Shown in pieces: positions 18,270-25,988 of a stretch of 49,189 bases of DNA. Under the pieces are notes generated by a model. That model made no database searches. It saw only the letters and a program-made list of their open reading frames with translations, and had not been told where the DNA came from. Where the stretch lies: NCBI RefSeq assembly GCF_900269665.1, contig NZ_LT985361.1, positions 8,987,092 to 9,036,280 on the forward strand, read 5' to 3'. This DNA is from Nocardia suismassiliense. GTDB taxonomy: Bacteria > Actinomycetota > Actinomycetes > Mycobacteriales > Mycobacteriaceae. Made by a program: the position numbers and the translations under genes. Every line of letters begins with the position of its first letter. Positions within the stretch are counted from its first letter, which is position 1.

Positions 18270-18302
18270 ACAGCCCACATCCGGCCGGGTGTGGGCTGTT
18301 TT
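18270..18302 (+). terminator. intrinsic terminator after epoxide hydrolase copy 1
   Basis: ACAGCCCACA (18270-18279) pairs with TGTGGGCTGT (18290-18299), with a 10-base loop and a TTTT run at 18299-18302. It separates the two hydrolase units. Confidence 0.88.
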
Positions 18303-18354
18303 GCGTCCCTAGAGCCCTACTGAGCTGGGCGAACAAAAAACTTGTCGTCAGGTA

Positions 18355-18413
18355 TTGAAACGGAATGATCCGTTCTGTTAGAGTTGGAACAGAACGAAAC
18401 ATTCCGTTTCACA
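18355..18413 (+). promoter_or_regulatory. promoter with double TetR operator, copy 2
   Basis: TTGAAA (18355-18360) and TAGAGT (18379-18384) are 18 bases apart. The palindrome AACGGAATGATCCGTT lies at the same place as in copy 1, and the block ACGGAATGATCCGTTCTGTT is identical in the two promoters. The downstream site (AACAGAACGAAACATTCCGT) differs from copy 1 by one base over its length. Confidence 0.8.
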
Positions 18414-18424
18414 AGGAGAACGCC

Positions 18425-19561
18425 ATGAGCACCATCAAGCCCTTCCAGATCAACGTCCCGCAGACCAAGCTGGACGATCTGGCGGACCGGCTGCGCCGCG
18501 CCATCTGGCCGAGCGAACTGCCGGGTGTCGGCGACTCCTACGGCGTGCCCGGCGATCGGGTGCGCAGCCTCGCGCAGTACTGGCTGGAGAGCTTCGACTG
18601 GCGGGCGCTGGAGGCGAAGCTGAACTCCTACCCGCAGTTCACCACCGAGATCGACGGCGAGGACATCCACTTCCTGCACATCACCTCGTCGCGGCCGGAC
18701 GCCGTTCCGGTGATCCTGACGCACGGCTGGCCGGGCTCGATCCTCGAATACCTCGACGTCATCGCCCCGCTGACCGAGCCGGAGTCGGCCGATGCGCCCG
18801 CCTTCCATCTGGTGATCCCGTCGCTGCCCGGCTTCGGCTTCTCCGGCCCGACCCGCAGCACCGGCTGGAACCGGGTGCGCACCGCGAAGGCGTGGGTGGA
18901 GCTGATGGACCGGCTCGGCTACCAGCGCTACGGCGCGATCGGCAACGACGCGGGTTCGATGATCGCGCCCGAGATGGCCAAGCTGGTGCCGAACAAGCTG
19001 ATCGGACTCCATGTGACGCAGCTGTTCTCGTTCCCGTCCGGCGATCCGGCCGAGTTCGAGGGCATGTCCGGGGAGGACATGGCGGCGCTGGGGCACCTGC
19101 AGTGGTTCCACGACAACAAGATGGCGTTCAACACCTTCCTCAGCCAGCAGCCGCAGACCCTGGCCTACGCGCTGACCGACTCACCGGTGGGCCTGCTCGG
19201 CTGGAATGCCCAGCTGATGGGCGAGTCGCTGGACCCCGATTTCATCATCGGCAATGTGGCGCTCTACTGGCTGACCGGCACCGCGAGCTCGGCCACTCGG
19301 TTCTACTACGAAGACGCGCACGCCACCGAACAGCTGGACGGGCCGACCACCGTGCCGACCGCGCTGGCCATGTTCAAGGGCGACTTCCAGTCGATCCGCC
19401 GGTTCGCCGAGCGCGACCACAAGAACATCGTCCGCTGGAACTCCTACGACGCCGGTAGCGCGCAGGGCGGGCCGAACGACGCGGCGGGTCACTATGCGGC
19501 GCACGAGGCGCCGGAGATCCTGGTAGGCGACATTCGGGAGTTCTTCGCCCAGCTCAGCTGA
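18425..19561 (+). CDS. epoxide hydrolase family protein, copy 2
   Basis: 378 residues, clearly paralogous to the gene just upstream (shared YPQFTTEIDG, IHFLH, LTHGWPG, SGPT, GDPAE, QPQTLA, WLTGTA, IRRFAERDH, EFFAQ). The EHN domain covers about 4-115, the oxyanion motif is HGWPG and the nucleophile is in GNDAGSMI near 175. The catalytic histidine is in AGHYAAHEAPE close to the end. Compared with copy 1 it has an insertion near 120 (EPESADAP) and one before the catalytic histidine (AGSAQGGPNDA), so the active-site entrance and substrate range may differ. AAGGAG precedes ATG 18425. Confidence 0.88.
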   Translation: MSTIKPFQINVPQTKLDDLADRLRRAIWPSELPGVGDSYGVPGDRVRSLAQYWLESFDWRALEAKLNSYPQFTTEIDGEDIHFLHITSSRPDAVPVILTHGWPGSILEYLDVIAPLTEPESADAPAFHLVIPSLPGFGFSGPTRSTGWNRVRTAKAWVELMDRLGYQRYGAIGNDAGSMIAPEMAKLVPNKLIGLHVTQLFSFPSGDPAEFEGMSGEDMAALGHLQWFHDNKMAFNTFLSQQPQTLAYALTDSPVGLLGWNAQLMGESLDPDFIIGNVALYWLTGTASSATRFYYEDAHATEQLDGPTTVPTALAMFKGDFQSIRRFAERDHKNIVRWNSYDAGSAQGGPNDAAGHYAAHEAPEILVGDIREFFAQLS

Positions 19562-19571
19562 GCGCGACCAC

Positions 19572-19604
19572 ACGGCCCGCACCCGCCCGTCGGGAGCGGG
19601 CCGT
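19572..19604 (+). terminator. stem-loop after epoxide hydrolase copy 2
   Basis: ACGGCCCGC (19572-19580) pairs with GCGGGCCGT (19596-19604). There is no T-run after it, so it is a weak or non-canonical terminator. The rest of 19605-19732 shows no other clear element apart from the ribosome site of the next gene. Confidence 0.45.
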
Positions 19605-19732
19605 CGGCATGCGCCAGACACCCGAGACTGTCTCTTATGCCATCGAGACTCACGGCCATGGTTCGTCTCACTCCGCGCTGTTGTACTTGATTCACCAACA
19701 GCTCAACGGCTTTCACCAAGGAGAGAGACACC

Positions 19733-20356
19733 ATGAAAATCGCAGTCTTCGGAGCCACCAGCACGGTCGGTCGCCTGGTCGTCGCCCAAGCCATCGAGCA
19801 GGGTCACGAGGTGACCGCCTTCACCCGCAGCGCGGTAGGGATCGAGCAGCGGCACGAGCGGCTGCACGTCGTGGAAGGTGATGTGCTGGACACGCATTCG
19901 GTCGAGCGCGCGGTCGCCGGACAGGACGCGGTGCTCGTCTCGCTCGGCGCGGGCCGCAAGGGCGTCATCCGGGCCGAGGGCACCCGGGCGGTGCTCGAGG
20001 CGATGAATCGGACCGGAGTGAAGCGGTTGATCGTGCAGACCACCCTCGGTGTGGGCGAGAGCCGGGCCAACCTGAACTTCGTATGGAAGTACCTGATGTT
20101 CGGCATGCTGCTGCGCCAGGCCTACGCCGACCACGTGCAGCAGGAGACCTACGTGCGCGCTTGCGATCTGGACTGGACGATCGTGCGGCCCAGCGCCTTC
20201 ACCGATGGTCCGCGCACCCGTGGCTTCCGGCGCGGCTTCCCCGCGGACGAGCGCGGGCTCTCGCTGAAGATTTCCCGCGCCGACATCGCCGACTTCATGC
20301 TCGAGCAGCTGACCGACACCACCTACCTGCGGCAGACTCCGGGTATCTCGAATTGA
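19733..20356 (+). CDS. NAD(P)-binding atypical SDR (NmrA / BVR-B-like)
   Basis: 207 residues. The nucleotide-binding signature is MKIAVFGATSTVGRLVVAQA (GxxxxxG form), followed by VTAFTRS, VEGDVLD near 43 and IVRPSAFTDG near 150. It lacks the classical YxxxK pair and falls in the atypical SDR group of small NAD(P)H-binding oxidoreductases or sensor-like proteins. AAGGAG lies before ATG 19733. It is separated from the hydrolase gene by a stem-loop and is convergent with the CobW-type gene. Substrate unknown. Confidence 0.85.
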   Translation: MKIAVFGATSTVGRLVVAQAIEQGHEVTAFTRSAVGIEQRHERLHVVEGDVLDTHSVERAVAGQDAVLVSLGAGRKGVIRAEGTRAVLEAMNRTGVKRLIVQTTLGVGESRANLNFVWKYLMFGMLLRQAYADHVQQETYVRACDLDWTIVRPSAFTDGPRTRGFRRGFPADERGLSLKISRADIADFMLEQLTDTTYLRQTPGISN

Positions 20357-20378
20357 GTGGCCGGCCACCACTCCCGAC

Positions 20379-21527
20379 CTAAGCGTGCTCGTGCAGTTCA
20401 CCCCAGGCCGGGAACGGGTCCGGGTAGCCGGCCCACTCGGCCGGCCCCGCGGCGAACTCCGCATCGGTGAGCAACGCGCTGTCGAGCAGGGCACGCACCT
20501 TGTCCTGATCGAGTTTGATACCGATGAAGACAATCTCTTGTCCGGCAGGCACTTCCAGCGCCGACCACCACGCGGCGGGCTCGAAGACGAGATTCGGCCC
20601 GGCCTGGGACCAGACGGCCGCCAAGGTGGCGCGGCTGGCGATCCAGCAGAAACCCTTGCTGCGCAACAGCCCACGCAGTTCACCGAGCGCCTCGGACAGC
20701 CGCAGCGGATGGAACGGCCGGTCGGCGGTGTAGGTGAGGCTGCGGATGCCGTACTCCTCGGTCTCCGGCGGGTGCCCGCCCGCCAGCTCCTCGTCCCAGC
20801 CTTCGGTCTCCGCCGCGACGACCGGGTTGTACCGGCCGGTGCCGAGCACGTCGCTCAACTCGACGATGCCATTGGTCGTGCGCAGCACGTGGGCGCGCGG
20901 ATTGAGTTTGCGCACAGTCGCTTCCACCGCGCCCGCGGCCGCCGCACCGACCAGATCGGTCTTGTTCACCAGCAGCACATCGGCGAACTCCACCTGATCC
21001 ACCAGCAAGTCGGCGATGGTGCGGGCATCGCCCTCGCCCGCTTGCAGATTCCGCTCGGCCAGCGCCTGCCCACGGGCCACCTCGGCGAGGAAGGTGGACG
21101 CGTCGACCACGGTCACCATGGTGTCCAGCCGCGCGATGTCGCCGAGCTTGAACCCGTCCTCGAACTCCCAGTCGAAGGTGGCGGCCACCGGCATCGGCTC
21201 GGAGATGCCGGTCGACTCGATCACCAGCTGGTCGAAGCGCCCCTCCCGCGCGAGCCTGCCCACCGCCTCGATCAGGTCCTCGCGCAGCGTGCAGCAGATG
21301 CAGCCGTTGGTCAGCTCGACGAGCTTCTCCTCGGTGCGATCGAGGTGCCCCTGGCCGGCCACCAGCGCGGCATCGATGTTGACCTCGCTCATGTCGTTGA
21401 CGATGACCGCGACCCGGCGGCCCTCCCGGTTGGCGAGGATGTGATTGAGCAGTGTCGTCTTGCCCGCGCCGAGGAAGCCGGACAGCACGGTGACGGGGAG
21501 CAGGTCGACAGGCGGTGAGGTGATCAT
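20379..21527 (-). CDS. COG0523/CobW family GTP-binding zinc metallochaperone
   Basis: 382 residues. G3E GTPase motifs are complete: Walker A GFLGAGKTTLL (17-27), the metal-binding GCICC (CxCC, near 74-78), IESTGISEP (Walker B/Glu region, near 104) and NKTD (near 190), followed by the CobW C-terminal domain. The protein ends in HEHA. Members use GTP to hand a metal to a client enzyme; the Zur-like box over its promoter points to zinc scarcity rather than cobalamin synthesis. TATCAT on the minus strand (21534-21539) ends six bases before the ATG, predicting a leaderless mRNA. Confidence 0.93.
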   Translation of the reverse strand: MITSPPVDLLPVTVLSGFLGAGKTTLLNHILANREGRRVAVIVNDMSEVNIDAALVAGQGHLDRTEEKLVELTNGCICCTLREDLIEAVGRLAREGRFDQLVIESTGISEPMPVAATFDWEFEDGFKLGDIARLDTMVTVVDASTFLAEVARGQALAERNLQAGEGDARTIADLLVDQVEFADVLLVNKTDLVGAAAAGAVEATVRKLNPRAHVLRTTNGIVELSDVLGTGRYNPVVAAETEGWDEELAGGHPPETEEYGIRSLTYTADRPFHPLRLSEALGELRGLLRSKGFCWIASRATLAAVWSQAGPNLVFEPAAWWSALEVPAGQEIVFIGIKLDQDKVRALLDSALLTDAEFAAGPAEWAGYPDPFPAWGELHEHA

Positions 21528-21533
21528 TCCTTA

Positions 21534-21550
21534 ATGATAATGGTTTTCAT
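21534..21550 (-). promoter_or_regulatory. Zur-like box over the CobW-gene promoter
   Basis: ATGATAATGGTTTTCAT at 21534-21550 is close to the actinobacterial Zur palindrome (TGAAAAT-like left arm, TTTTCA right arm; one arm base differs). It overlaps the TATCAT -10 element, so zinc-loaded Zur should shut the gene off and zinc starvation should induce it. Confidence 0.7.
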
Positions 21551-21605
21551 TTGCTGTCAGCCAGCCGGGTCGACGGTTGCGCGTGGCAACTCGGGCCGAC
21601 GGTCG

Positions 21606-21611
21606 TAGGGT
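21606..21611 (+). promoter_or_regulatory. -10 element of thiD (leaderless)
   Basis: TAGGGT ends seven bases before GTG 21619. There is no ribosome binding site before the GTG, so a leaderless transcript is likely. No riboswitch is visible here. Confidence 0.5.
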
Positions 21612-21618
21612 TTGTCTG

Positions 21619-22464
21619 GTGAAGCTGTTGCCATTGACCCCCGACGGGCAGACCCCCGTCCGGGTGCTCACCATTGCCGGGACCGACTCCGGTGGCGGCG
21701 CCGGAATCCAGGCCGATTCGCGCACCATGGCCCTGTGCGGGGTGCACGCCTGCGTGGCGGTCGCGGCGGTGACGGTGCAGAACTCGGTGGGGGTCAGCGA
21801 CTTCCACGAGATCCCACCGCACATCGTGGCGGGCCAGGTCCGCACCGTGGCCACCGATATCGGGGTCGGCGCGGCCAAGACCGGCATGCTGGCCTCGACC
21901 GCCATCATCGAGGCCGTCGCGGCGGTCTGCCGGGAGGTGGGCATCGGCCGGGACGGGCAGATCCCGCTGGTGGTCGATCCGGTCGCCGCCTCCATGCACG
22001 GCGACCCGCTACTGCACGAGGAGGCCCTGGATGCCGTCCGGCACACGCTGATCCCGCTGGCGACGGTGGTGACGCCGAACCTCGACGAGGTCCGGCTGAT
22101 CACCGGCATCGAGGTCACCGACGACGCGTCCGCCCGCTCGGCCGCCGAGGCACTACACAAACTGGGTGCGCAGTGGGCGATCGTGAAGGGCGGGCACCTG
22201 CGCGCCTCGGAGTACAGCACCGACCTGCTCTTCGACGGCGCGCAGTTCCTGGAGTTCACCGCGCCGCGCATCGGCACCGGCAACGATCACGGCGGCGGGG
22301 ACACCCTGGCCGCGGCGATCGCGTGCGCGCTGGCCAACGGGTATCCGGTGCCCGAGGCGGTGGAGTTCGCCAAGGAGTGGACCTATCGGTGCCTCGCCGC
22401 GTCGTACGACCTCGGCGCGGGGCACGGTCCGGTGTCCCCGCTGTGGCGGCTGCACCACGACTGA
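21619..22464 (+). CDS. thiD: hydroxymethylpyrimidine (phosphate) kinase ThiD
   Basis: 281 residues. ThiD phosphorylates hydroxymethylpyrimidine and its monophosphate to the diphosphate used in thiamine assembly. The start PVRVLTIAGTDSGGGAGIQA and the core VTVQNSVGV, VVDPVAASMHGDPLL (D and substrate loop) and VTPNLDEV are characteristic. The C-terminal anion hole and catalytic Asp are in HGGGDTLAAAIA, the form common in actinomycetes. GTG 21619 is chosen from the leaderless -10. It takes the product of ThiC, which lies 12 kb upstream. Confidence 0.95.
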   Translation: MKLLPLTPDGQTPVRVLTIAGTDSGGGAGIQADSRTMALCGVHACVAVAAVTVQNSVGVSDFHEIPPHIVAGQVRTVATDIGVGAAKTGMLASTAIIEAVAAVCREVGIGRDGQIPLVVDPVAASMHGDPLLHEEALDAVRHTLIPLATVVTPNLDEVRLITGIEVTDDASARSAAEALHKLGAQWAIVKGGHLRASEYSTDLLFDGAQFLEFTAPRIGTGNDHGGGDTLAAAIACALANGYPVPEAVEFAKEWTYRCLAASYDLGAGHGPVSPLWRLHHD

Positions 22465-22676
22465 CAGCACAGCAACCCCCGGAAATTGGGGGGTGATCCA
22501 CCGCCCGAGCAGCCCCTTAAGGGGGCGGTTCTTGTCGGTGGGTGCTGAGACAATAGAGGTGTCGCAAACGCGGTTGGCCTCGACGAAGCGGTCGATCAGA
22601 ACAACGTCGTTCGGGTGGATGCGACCAAAGGTTCCAGCGCCGCCCCCGGCGAGGCCGCGGTCGGCGAGGCAAGGCG
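22465..22676. other. gene-free stretch between thiD and a TetR gene
   Basis: 212 bases with no convincing gene. A hairpin ACCGCCC (22500-22506) / GGGCGGT (22523-22529) followed by TCTTGTC may end thiD transcription. From about 22551 to the next gene one plus-strand frame reads protein-like (VANAVGLDEAVDQNNVVRVD) but lacks a start, so it may be a gene remnant or chance. Confidence 0.4.
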
Positions 22677-23402
22677 CTATTCGCCGGAAAAGGCAAGGTG
22701 CAGTGGCAGATCAGTGTCGATGACGATGCCGTTGAGCCGGGCATTGGCCTCGGTGAGCGCGGCGATGGTCTCGGCAAGGTAAGCAACGAACTTCTCGATC
22801 GGCATCGGCTGCGTCTTCAACCGGTTCGCGCCGAGCCACCAGTCGGTGGCCGAACCGACCGCGCCGAAGATCGAGTAGATGACGAGCTCGACACTGTCCA
22901 CCTCGACCGCGGTGTCGGCTACCAATTCGGCGAACAGATCAGCGGCCCGTTTCGCGGACTGCCGCGCCGATTGCAGCGCGCGTTCGGAATCGTCGGACTG
23001 CTGCGCGAAATGACTGTGCAGCATGAACCGGAAAACGTTGGGGTGCTGCGACACCACCAGCGCGTACTCCGCGGCACCGCGGCGCACCAGCTCGCGCGCC
23101 GAGTCGTTGGTCAGATCCACGCTCGACATCAGCTGCTCCCACAGCATGTCGCGCACCCGGTCGACGATGGCGTTGTACAGGTCGGTCTTGTCCTCGAAGT
23201 GCCGGTACAGCTTGGGTTTTGCCGCGCCGGCCTCCTTGGCGATATCGCCCATGCTGACTTCCGGGCCGAACTTGTCCAGCGCGCGGAACGCCGCGTCGAC
23301 GAACTCCTCCCGCACCTTCAGCCGGTGCTCCCGCCAGCGCTCCGTGCGTGCGTCGACGCGCTTGCGTGGCACCTCGTCCAGTTTTCGCCCGCTGCGCATC
23401 AC
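22677..23402 (-). CDS. TetR family transcriptional regulator
   Basis: About 241 residues with a long basic N-terminal arm (RKLDEVPRKRVDARTERWRE) before the helix-turn-helix (about 37-85: VDAAFRALDKFGPEVSMGDI, AKEAGAAKPKLYRHFEDKTD). The pattern is like the TetR proteins that sit beside FAD monooxygenase or alkane-oxidation genes in mycobacteria. GTG 23402 and ATG 23399 are both possible; TAGCAT on the minus strand (23411-23416) is eight bases before the GTG. It is divergent from a monooxygenase-SDR operon, its probable target. Confidence 0.88.
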   Translation of the reverse strand: MMRSGRKLDEVPRKRVDARTERWREHRLKVREEFVDAAFRALDKFGPEVSMGDIAKEAGAAKPKLYRHFEDKTDLYNAIVDRVRDMLWEQLMSSVDLTNDSARELVRRGAAEYALVVSQHPNVFRFMLHSHFAQQSDDSERALQSARQSAKRAADLFAELVADTAVEVDSVELVIYSIFGAVGSATDWWLGANRLKTQPMPIEKFVAYLAETIAALTEANARLNGIVIDTDLPLHLAFSGE

Positions 23403-23452
23403 AATTCCGGATGCTACCTGCTACCAGCGGTACCGATGACCGGGTCGCGCCG

Positions 23453-23481
23453 TTGACATCGGCTGAGGCGTGGGACACACT
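23453..23481 (+). promoter_or_regulatory. promoter of the monooxygenase-SDR operon
   Basis: TTGACA (23453-23458) and CACACT (23476-23481) are 17 bases apart, giving a leader of about 50 bases before ATG 23541. TACC-AGC-GGTA (about 23422-23432) is a small dyad between the divergent promoters that could be part of an operator. Confidence 0.45.
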
Positions 23482-23540
23482 CGGGAAACTACCCAGAACC
23501 GGTGGTATCAGGTTCCGAACGCAGAGAGCCGGTGGGGACG

Positions 23541-25133
23541 ATGACGTCCGCGATCCACACCCGAGTCCTCATTGTCGGCAGCGGTTTTTCCGGCCTCGGC
23601 ATGGGCATCGCCCTCGACAAGGCGGGTATCCACGATTACCTCATCGTGGAGCAGGCCGCGGAGATCGGCGGCACCTGGCGCGACAACACCTATCCCGGTT
23701 GCGCCTGCGATGTGCCGACGCATCTGTATTCGTATTCCTTTGAGCCACGCACGACTTGGCGGCGGTTGTTCTCCGGGCAGCAGGAGATCTTCAACTATCT
23801 GAAGGACGTCGCCGAGAAGTATCGGCTGCGGCCACACATCCGCTTCCGGCAGCACATGGCGCACGGGTATTGGGACGAAAACGAGCGGCGCTGGCACGCG
23901 TTCAGCGCGGACGGTCAGGAATATGTCGCGCAGTTCCTCGTGTCCGCGGTTGGCGCGCTGCATATTCCGAGCATTCCGGAGTTTCCCGGCAGCGCGGACT
24001 TCACCGGTGCCGCATTCCACTCGGCGCAGTGGGATCACGCGGTCGACCTGGCAGGCAAGCGGGTGGCGGTGATCGGAACGGGCGCCAGCGCAGTGCAGTT
24101 CGTGCCGGAGATCATCGGCGAGGTGGCGGCATTGACGGTCTTCCAGCGCACCCCGCCGTGGGTGATGCCGCGCGCGGACGTGGAGTTCTCCGAACGTTTC
24201 CGGCGTGCGCTCGTCCGGGTGCCCGGCCTGCGGATTGCGCTGCGCAACGGAATCTATTGGGGCGCCGAGGTCGGCGGGTACGCGATGAACTGGCGGCCCG
24301 CGCTGCTGAAGGTGCTCGAGCGGGTCGGCAGGCGCCATATCGAGCGCCAGATCTCAGATCCGGTGCTGCGGGCACAGGTGACGCCGGACTATCGGGCGGG
24401 CTGTAAACGACTGCTCGGCTCGGATACCTACTACCCGGCGCTCGCCGATCCCAAGACCGAGCTGGTCACCGCACGCATAGACCATTTCACCGAGGACGGC
24501 ATCGTCACCACTGACGGTGTCGAGCGCCAGGCCGATGTGATCATCTACGGCACCGGCTTTCGCGTCCTCAATTCGTACAAGAATCTGCCGATGGTCGGCC
24601 TGCGCGGGGTGGACCTGACCGAGCGCTGGGACCGGGAGGGTGTGCAGGCGCACCGCGGGATCACGGTCGCCGACATGCCGAACGCCTTCTTCCTGGTCGG
24701 GCCGAACACCGGCCTCGGCCACAACTCGATGATCTTCATGATCGAGGCACAGATCCACTATGTGCTGCAGGCGATTCGGCGGGTGCGCGAGCAGGGCGCG
24801 GTCGCGTTGGTGCCGCGGCGGGCGGCGCAGGACCGATTCAATGCCCGGCTGCAACAGGGACTTTCGCGTTCGGTGTGGAACACCGGTGGCTGCCAGAGCT
24901 GGTATCTGGACGAGCACGGCAACAATCGCACGCTGTGGTCCGGGTTCACCTGGCAGTACTGGCTGCAGACCAGGCGGCTCGACCCGGCGGAGTACGAGTT
25001 CATCGGCCCCGCACCGAGTTCCCCGACGCGGCGCACGGTCGTCCTGGAAGACATTCCGATGCAAACCTTTCCAACGCCCCACCGCAACGGTCGATCGACC
25101 CACCCGCCCCGCAACCCCGAGGACGTTCAATGA
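23541..25133 (+). CDS. FAD-dependent Baeyer-Villiger-type monooxygenase
   Basis: 530 residues. The FAD Rossmann motif is IVGSGFSGLGMG near 10-20, EIGGTWRDNTYPGCACD near 46-62 is the classic GGTW...YPG signature, and FTGAAFHSAQWD (about 153-164) fits the FxGxxxHxxxW(P/D) fingerprint. The NADPH Rossmann motif is VIGTGASAVQ near 178. It should insert oxygen next to a ketone or hydroxylate a hydrophobic substrate using NADPH and O2. The stop overlaps the start of the SDR gene (ATGA), so the two enzymes probably act in sequence, for example alcohol to ketone to ester. The substrate is unknown; terpenoid, steroid or long-chain ketone are options. Confidence 0.9.
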   Translation: MTSAIHTRVLIVGSGFSGLGMGIALDKAGIHDYLIVEQAAEIGGTWRDNTYPGCACDVPTHLYSYSFEPRTTWRRLFSGQQEIFNYLKDVAEKYRLRPHIRFRQHMAHGYWDENERRWHAFSADGQEYVAQFLVSAVGALHIPSIPEFPGSADFTGAAFHSAQWDHAVDLAGKRVAVIGTGASAVQFVPEIIGEVAALTVFQRTPPWVMPRADVEFSERFRRALVRVPGLRIALRNGIYWGAEVGGYAMNWRPALLKVLERVGRRHIERQISDPVLRAQVTPDYRAGCKRLLGSDTYYPALADPKTELVTARIDHFTEDGIVTTDGVERQADVIIYGTGFRVLNSYKNLPMVGLRGVDLTERWDREGVQAHRGITVADMPNAFFLVGPNTGLGHNSMIFMIEAQIHYVLQAIRRVREQGAVALVPRRAAQDRFNARLQQGLSRSVWNTGGCQSWYLDEHGNNRTLWSGFTWQYWLQTRRLDPAEYEFIGPAPSSPTRRTVVLEDIPMQTFPTPHRNGRSTHPPRNPEDVQ

Positions 25134-25978
25134 AGAACTTCACCGACAAAGTCGCCGTGATCACCGGCGCGGGCTCCGGCATCGGCCGGGCGCTGGCGCT
25201 GGAACTCGCCCGGCGCGGGGCTCGGCTGGCGCTGTCGGACATCAACACCGAATCAGTGGCCGACACCGCGGGGCGTTGCGAAAAGCTCGGTGCGACAGCG
25301 GTTCCCTACGAGCTCGACGTCGCGCACCGGGCTGCGGTGTACGCGCACGCGGCGGCCGTGCGCGGCGAATTCGGACAAGTGAACCTGGTCATCAACAACG
25401 CGGGCGTGGCCCTCGGCGCCGATGTCGAGGACATGACGTGGGACGACTTCGACTGGCTGATGAACATCAACTTCTGGGGTGTCGCGCACGGCACCAAGGC
25501 CTTCCTGCCCGACCTCATCGGCTCCGGCGACGGGCACATCGTCAATGTGTCCTCGGTGTTCGGGCTGGTCGGCGTGCCGACGCAGAGCGCCTACAACGCA
25601 GCGAAATTCGCGGTGCGTGGCTTCACCGAGGCGCTGCGGCAGGAGATGCGGATCGCCGGGCATCCGGTCGGTGTCACCTGCGTACATCCGGGCGGCGTGA
25701 AGACGAATATCGCGGTGAGCGCCCGCGGTATCCCCGACGACGTGGACGTGGAGACGATCCGTCGCGGCTTCGACGCACTCACCCTGACCAGCCCGGATGC
25801 CGCCGCGAAAACCATCCTGCACGGCGTCGCGAAGAACAAGGCCCGCGTGCTGATCGGGGCCGATGCCCGCGCCATCGACCTGATACCGCGCCTGCTAGGA
25901 CCGGCCTACGAGGACCTCGGCGTCCCGCTGTACCGGGCGGGCAGGCGGACGGCGGCACGGTTCGGTATCGCCTTGTAG
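25130..25978 (+). CDS. short-chain dehydrogenase/reductase
   Basis: 282 residues, classical SDR. Cofactor motif TGAGSGIG (about 13-20), an Asp at the end of the second strand (ALSDINTES, favours NAD), NNAG near 89, the catalytic serine in VNVSSVFG and the YNAAK pair near 154-158. The C-terminal third (RIPRLLGPAYEDL-like region) resembles the SadH group found next to FAD monooxygenases in mycobacteria. ATG 25130 overlaps the monooxygenase stop by four bases; the alternative upstream frame is inside that gene. It likely interconverts an alcohol and ketone in the same pathway. Confidence 0.9.
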   Translation: MKNFTDKVAVITGAGSGIGRALALELARRGARLALSDINTESVADTAGRCEKLGATAVPYELDVAHRAAVYAHAAAVRGEFGQVNLVINNAGVALGADVEDMTWDDFDWLMNINFWGVAHGTKAFLPDLIGSGDGHIVNVSSVFGLVGVPTQSAYNAAKFAVRGFTEALRQEMRIAGHPVGVTCVHPGGVKTNIAVSARGIPDDVDVETIRRGFDALTLTSPDAAAKTILHGVAKNKARVLIGADARAIDLIPRLLGPAYEDLGVPLYRAGRRTAARFGIAL

Positions 25979-25988
25979 GACAGGGCGA

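Noticed and set aside
19628..19638. CTGTCTCTTAT equals the first 11 bases of the Nextera transposon mosaic end, suggesting another adapter join.
   Set aside because: The match stops after 11 bases, the flanking sequence is normal and the next gene follows with a good ribosome site. Chance similarity is more likely.
20379..21527. Cobalamin biosynthesis gene cobW.
   Set aside because: No other cobalamin genes are nearby and the Zur-like box and CxCC motif point to zinc handling.
22493..22723. Small plus-strand gene after thiD (76 codons).
   Set aside because: It runs antisense into the TetR gene, is rich in Arg/Pro/Ser like a shadow frame and lacks a ribosome site.
23541..25978. mymA operon assignment for the monooxygenase and SDR.
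   Set aside because: The monooxygenase N-terminus and fingerprint differ from MymA as I remember it, and the adjacent regulator is TetR rather than the AraC-type VirS.
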